Origin: Synergistaceae bacterium
Lineage (GTDB): Bacteria > Synergistota > Synergistia > Synergistales > Aminobacteriaceae
DNA: 7,025 nt
NCBI GenBank assembly: GCA_017447325.1
Contig: JAFSNU010000212.1
Coordinates: 1-7,025 of the forward strand
Direction of reading: 5' to 3'
Within the stretch, counting starts at the first letter, position 1; every line of letters starts with the position of its first letter. The notes under the pieces were generated by a model, which worked only from the letters and a program-made list of their open reading frames with translations, did no database searches and was not told the DNA's origin. This document shows positions 5,681 through 7,025 of the stretch, in pieces. The position numbers were made by a program, and so were the translations under genes.

Positions 5681-6460
5681 TTATAAATAAAAATTAAAAA
5701 ATTCTAAAATATATTCGCCGAATAAAAACGTTAAGAAACATCCGGCTGCAAGAAACGGCACTAAAGGCAGAGTGTCGCCGCGCCCGAATTTGACTTTGCC
5801 TAAAATTAATAAAATTATCGCGGCCAAGCCTCCAAGCATGAAGCCGAAATAAATTGCGATTAAAATAAATTTAAAGCCGAGTACGCAGCCCATGCCGGCC
5901 ATGAACACAGCGTCGCCCCAGCCCATGCCGCCGCGCGTGATTAAAATTATTAACGCGAAGACAGCCCAGCCCGTGAACGCGCCCAATGCTCCGTCCCACA
6001 AAAAATTTAAGCCTAAACTAAATCTTATAGCAAGACCTAACGCGCCCGTTATTAAAGCAAATAAATCGAACACGTCGCCGGTCTCGTAATCTGTTAATGC
6101 GCTTATAAATGCTCCGTAAAAGCCTGTCAAGCTCAACGCGAGAAGTTTTAAATCAAAATAAAATTTATATGCAAGCAAAGCCGAGCCTAAAGCGCATAAA
6201 ACTTCAGCTATTAAATATCTCGACGAAATTTTTGCGCCGCAAGTCCTGCATCTGCCTTTATAAAATATTTTTATAAATATAAATGAAAAGACTGGAATTA
6301 ATTCTAAAGGCGTTAACACTCGTCCGCATGAAAAACATTTTGACCGTTCGCGTCCCCACCATTTTAAATTTCTCACGCTTCGATAGGCAACTGCATTTAA
6401 AAATGATCCCATGCACGCGCCGAGCAACGCAAATAAAATTATTAAAAAATTCTGCCGCAT
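5681..6460 (-). CDS. Prepilin peptidase (A24 family, PilD/ComC/GspO type)
   Basis: A 259-aa polytopic inner-membrane aspartic protease that cleaves, and in bifunctional members N-methylates, type IV prepilins and pseudopilins. The first helix carries GACMGSFLNAVAYR (14-27), typical of the family. The cytoplasmic N-terminal domain has two CxxC pairs, CFSCG (42-46) and CRTCG (71-75), which bind zinc. The catalytic aspartates are D124 in TDYETGDV and D183 in the GxGD motif (GWGDAVF). About seven to eight hydrophobic segments follow, with PFLAAG near the end. The start at 6460 gives the standard family N-terminus but has no clear ribosome site; the 5' flank is A/T-only. No pilin or assembly ATPase gene is nearby, so the substrate pilins must be encoded elsewhere. 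The first 48 bp are duplicated upstream at 6505-6552. A terminator separates it from the flagellar gene. Confidence 0.95.
   Translation of the reverse strand: MRQNFLIILFALLGACMGSFLNAVAYRSVRNLKWWGRERSKCFSCGRVLTPLELIPVFSFIFIKIFYKGRCRTCGAKISSRYLIAEVLCALGSALLAYKFYFDLKLLALSLTGFYGAFISALTDYETGDVFDLFALITGALGLAIRFSLGLNFLWDGALGAFTGWAVFALIILITRGGMGWGDAVFMAGMGCVLGFKFILIAIYFGFMLGGLAAIILLILGKVKFGRGDTLPLVPFLAAGCFLTFLFGEYILEFFNFYL
6413..6460 (-). repeat. Direct repeat copy A: first 16 codons of the prepilin peptidase
   Basis: These 48 bp encode MRQNFLIILFALLGAC. They match 6505-6552 in the same orientation at 46 of 48 positions; the two differences are both C/T changes at third or synonymous positions. The copies are offset by 92 bp. 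Confidence 0.95.
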
Positions 6461-6504
6461 GATTTTAATTTAAAATTTAATTTATTTAAAAGTCTGCGAC
6501 GCTG

Positions 6505-6552
6505 GCACGCGCCGAGCAACGCAAATAAAATTATCAAAAAATTTTGCCGCAT
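6505..6552 (-). pseudogene. Direct repeat copy B: orphan duplicate of the prepilin peptidase start
   Basis: This stretch reads ATG and the same 16 codons as the gene start at 6460, then diverges at 6504. Because the offset is 92 bp, not a multiple of three, the duplicate runs out of frame with the real gene. It would give a peptide of about 36 residues ending in TAA at 6442. Neither copy has a clear ribosome site. It may be an inert fragment, or a decoy start that affects initiation at the real ATG. Confidence 0.85.
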
Positions 6553-6572
6553 AAATTTTAAAAATTTTAAAC

Positions 6573-6604
6573 AAAAAATTTGCGGCGCTTAACCTGCACC
6601 GCAA
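6573..6604 (-). terminator. Rho-independent terminator of the flagellar gene
   Basis: On the minus strand TTGCGGTGC (6604-6596) pairs with GCGCCGCAA (6588-6580) around a 7-nt loop. The stem is 9 bp with one U-G wobble, followed by ATTTTTT. It begins 17 bp past the flagellar gene's stop codon. In the plus direction the wobble would be a C-A mismatch, so it acts for the minus strand. Confidence 0.88.
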
Positions 6605-6621
6605 TTTGAAATTAAAATTAA

Positions 6622-7025
6622 TTAACGTCTGCCGCTCTTGTCGCCGTAAACTGACTGGCCGTATGAAACGGTCTTGCGCTGCTGCGCCTGCATTGCCGCG
6701 ACAGTCGCCTTCATCTTCTCGATTGAGCCTTCGAACTCTTTCGCGAGCTTTTGTCTCTCGTCTTCCTGCTTAAAGCCTGACGAGTCGATATCGATCTTGT
6801 CGCGGTTCAAATATCCAAGCTCGACCAAGCTCTCTAAGTCTCTCACATCCGCGCCTAATTTCTCGGATAAATCTTCGACGTTAAATTTTGCCCTCGGGTT
6901 GTCGCGCAGATAATTTCTAACGTCTGAATATAAATCGTCGAGACGCCTTGCGCAGTCCGGGCAAACTTTCTTTGCGAACGTAACGTTATTGTAAAGCTTC
7001 CTGCATAATTTGCATGTTACTAAAG
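6622..7025 (-). CDS. YvyF/TIGR03826-type flagellar-operon protein (5' end beyond window)
   Basis: The open frame enters from the right edge and ends at TAA (6624-6622), giving about 133 visible residues; the true start lies outside. A GTG at 6846 could be mistaken for a start, but the conserved half of the protein lies upstream of it. The visible N-terminal part has two zinc-finger-like pairs, TCKLCRKLY and VCPDCARRL. DLYSDVRNYLRDNPRAKFNVEDLSEKLG and DVRDLESLVELGYLNRD follow, the helical or helix-turn-helix-like region of the YvyF group encoded near flgM and flgK. The C-terminal third (about 6622-6770) is a charged, low-complexity helix ending in a basic, Tyr/Gly/Ser-rich tail. Its role is unclear in the literature I know; regulation of flagellar genes is assumed from context. 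A strong terminator follows, so it is the last gene of its operon. Confidence 0.82.
   Translation of the reverse strand, partial: LVTCKLCRKLYNNVTFAKKVCPDCARRLDDLYSDVRNYLRDNPRAKFNVEDLSEKLGADVRDLESLVELGYLNRDKIDIDSSGFKQEDERQKLAKEFEGSIEKMKATVAAMQAQQRKTVSYGQSVYGDKSGRR

Noticed and set aside
5892..6089. Plus-strand Pro/Lys/Asn-rich ORF opposite the prepilin peptidase
   Set aside because: Its composition is the complement of membrane-helix codons, so it is a shadow of the peptidase.
6505..6552. Insertion-sequence end or attachment site
   Set aside because: The repeated 48 bp is coding sequence of the adjacent gene. No transposase, integrase, terminal inverted repeat or target-site duplication is visible.
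6622..6846. A complete 74-residue gene starting at GTG 6846
   Set aside because: The frame is open to the window edge, and the upstream part carries the conserved CxxC pairs and DLYSDVRNYLR region, so the GTG is internal.

Overview
The window comes from a bacterium using the standard code. Its genes are mid-GC, but its intergenic DNA is almost pure A/T (runs of AAATTT and TTTAAA). A partial flagellar-operon protein of the YvyF/TIGR03826 type, a prepilin peptidase, a clostridial-style MerR regulator and several secreted or lipoprotein hydrolases suggest a motile, probably anaerobic gut or rumen-type organism from the Firmicutes or Synergistota. That placement is inference; no rRNA, tRNA or taxonomic marker is present.

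Layout. Positions 1-281 hold a tandem array of about 43-bp units lying directly downstream of a minus-strand exported nuclease with a YHYH N-terminus (282-935). Next come the nuclease's leader and a possible promoter, a rho-independent terminator (1039-1065) and a coding-looking relic of about 27 codons (1091-1171). A minus-strand secreted alpha/beta hydrolase with a Cys nucleophile follows (1188-2288), with a MerR-family regulator upstream on the same strand (2368-2763). Divergent from MerR is a plus-strand two-gene operon of secreted esterases: a GxSxG alpha/beta hydrolase (2925-3974) and a type-B carboxylesterase (3980-5581), ending in a hairpin at 5594-5639. The right side is minus strand: a prepilin peptidase (5681-6460), a duplicated copy of its first 48 bp (6505-6552), a strong terminator (6580-6604) and the 3' part of the flagellar gene (6622 to beyond 7025).

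How it may work. The central block reads as a MerR-controlled secreted ester-hydrolase locus. Between MerR and the Cys-hydrolase is a textbook MerR-type promoter: TTGACC, a 19-bp spacer holding a perfect 7+1+7 dyad, then TATATT. The divergent esterase operon also has TTGACA with TAAAAT at 19 bp, though its dyad is poor. The substrates are unknown; three exported esterase-like enzymes would fit scavenging of esters or detoxification at the cell surface.

Most unusual points. (1) The MerR frame starts inside helix 1, and the missing N-terminus is readable just upstream, separated by what looks like a 19-nt frameshifting insertion that forms a perfect hairpin, as a template-switch event would leave. 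(2) The 43-bp array looks derived from the 3' end of the nuclease gene. (3) The prepilin peptidase start is preceded by an out-of-frame duplicate of itself. (4) Two separate terminators share identical stem arms.
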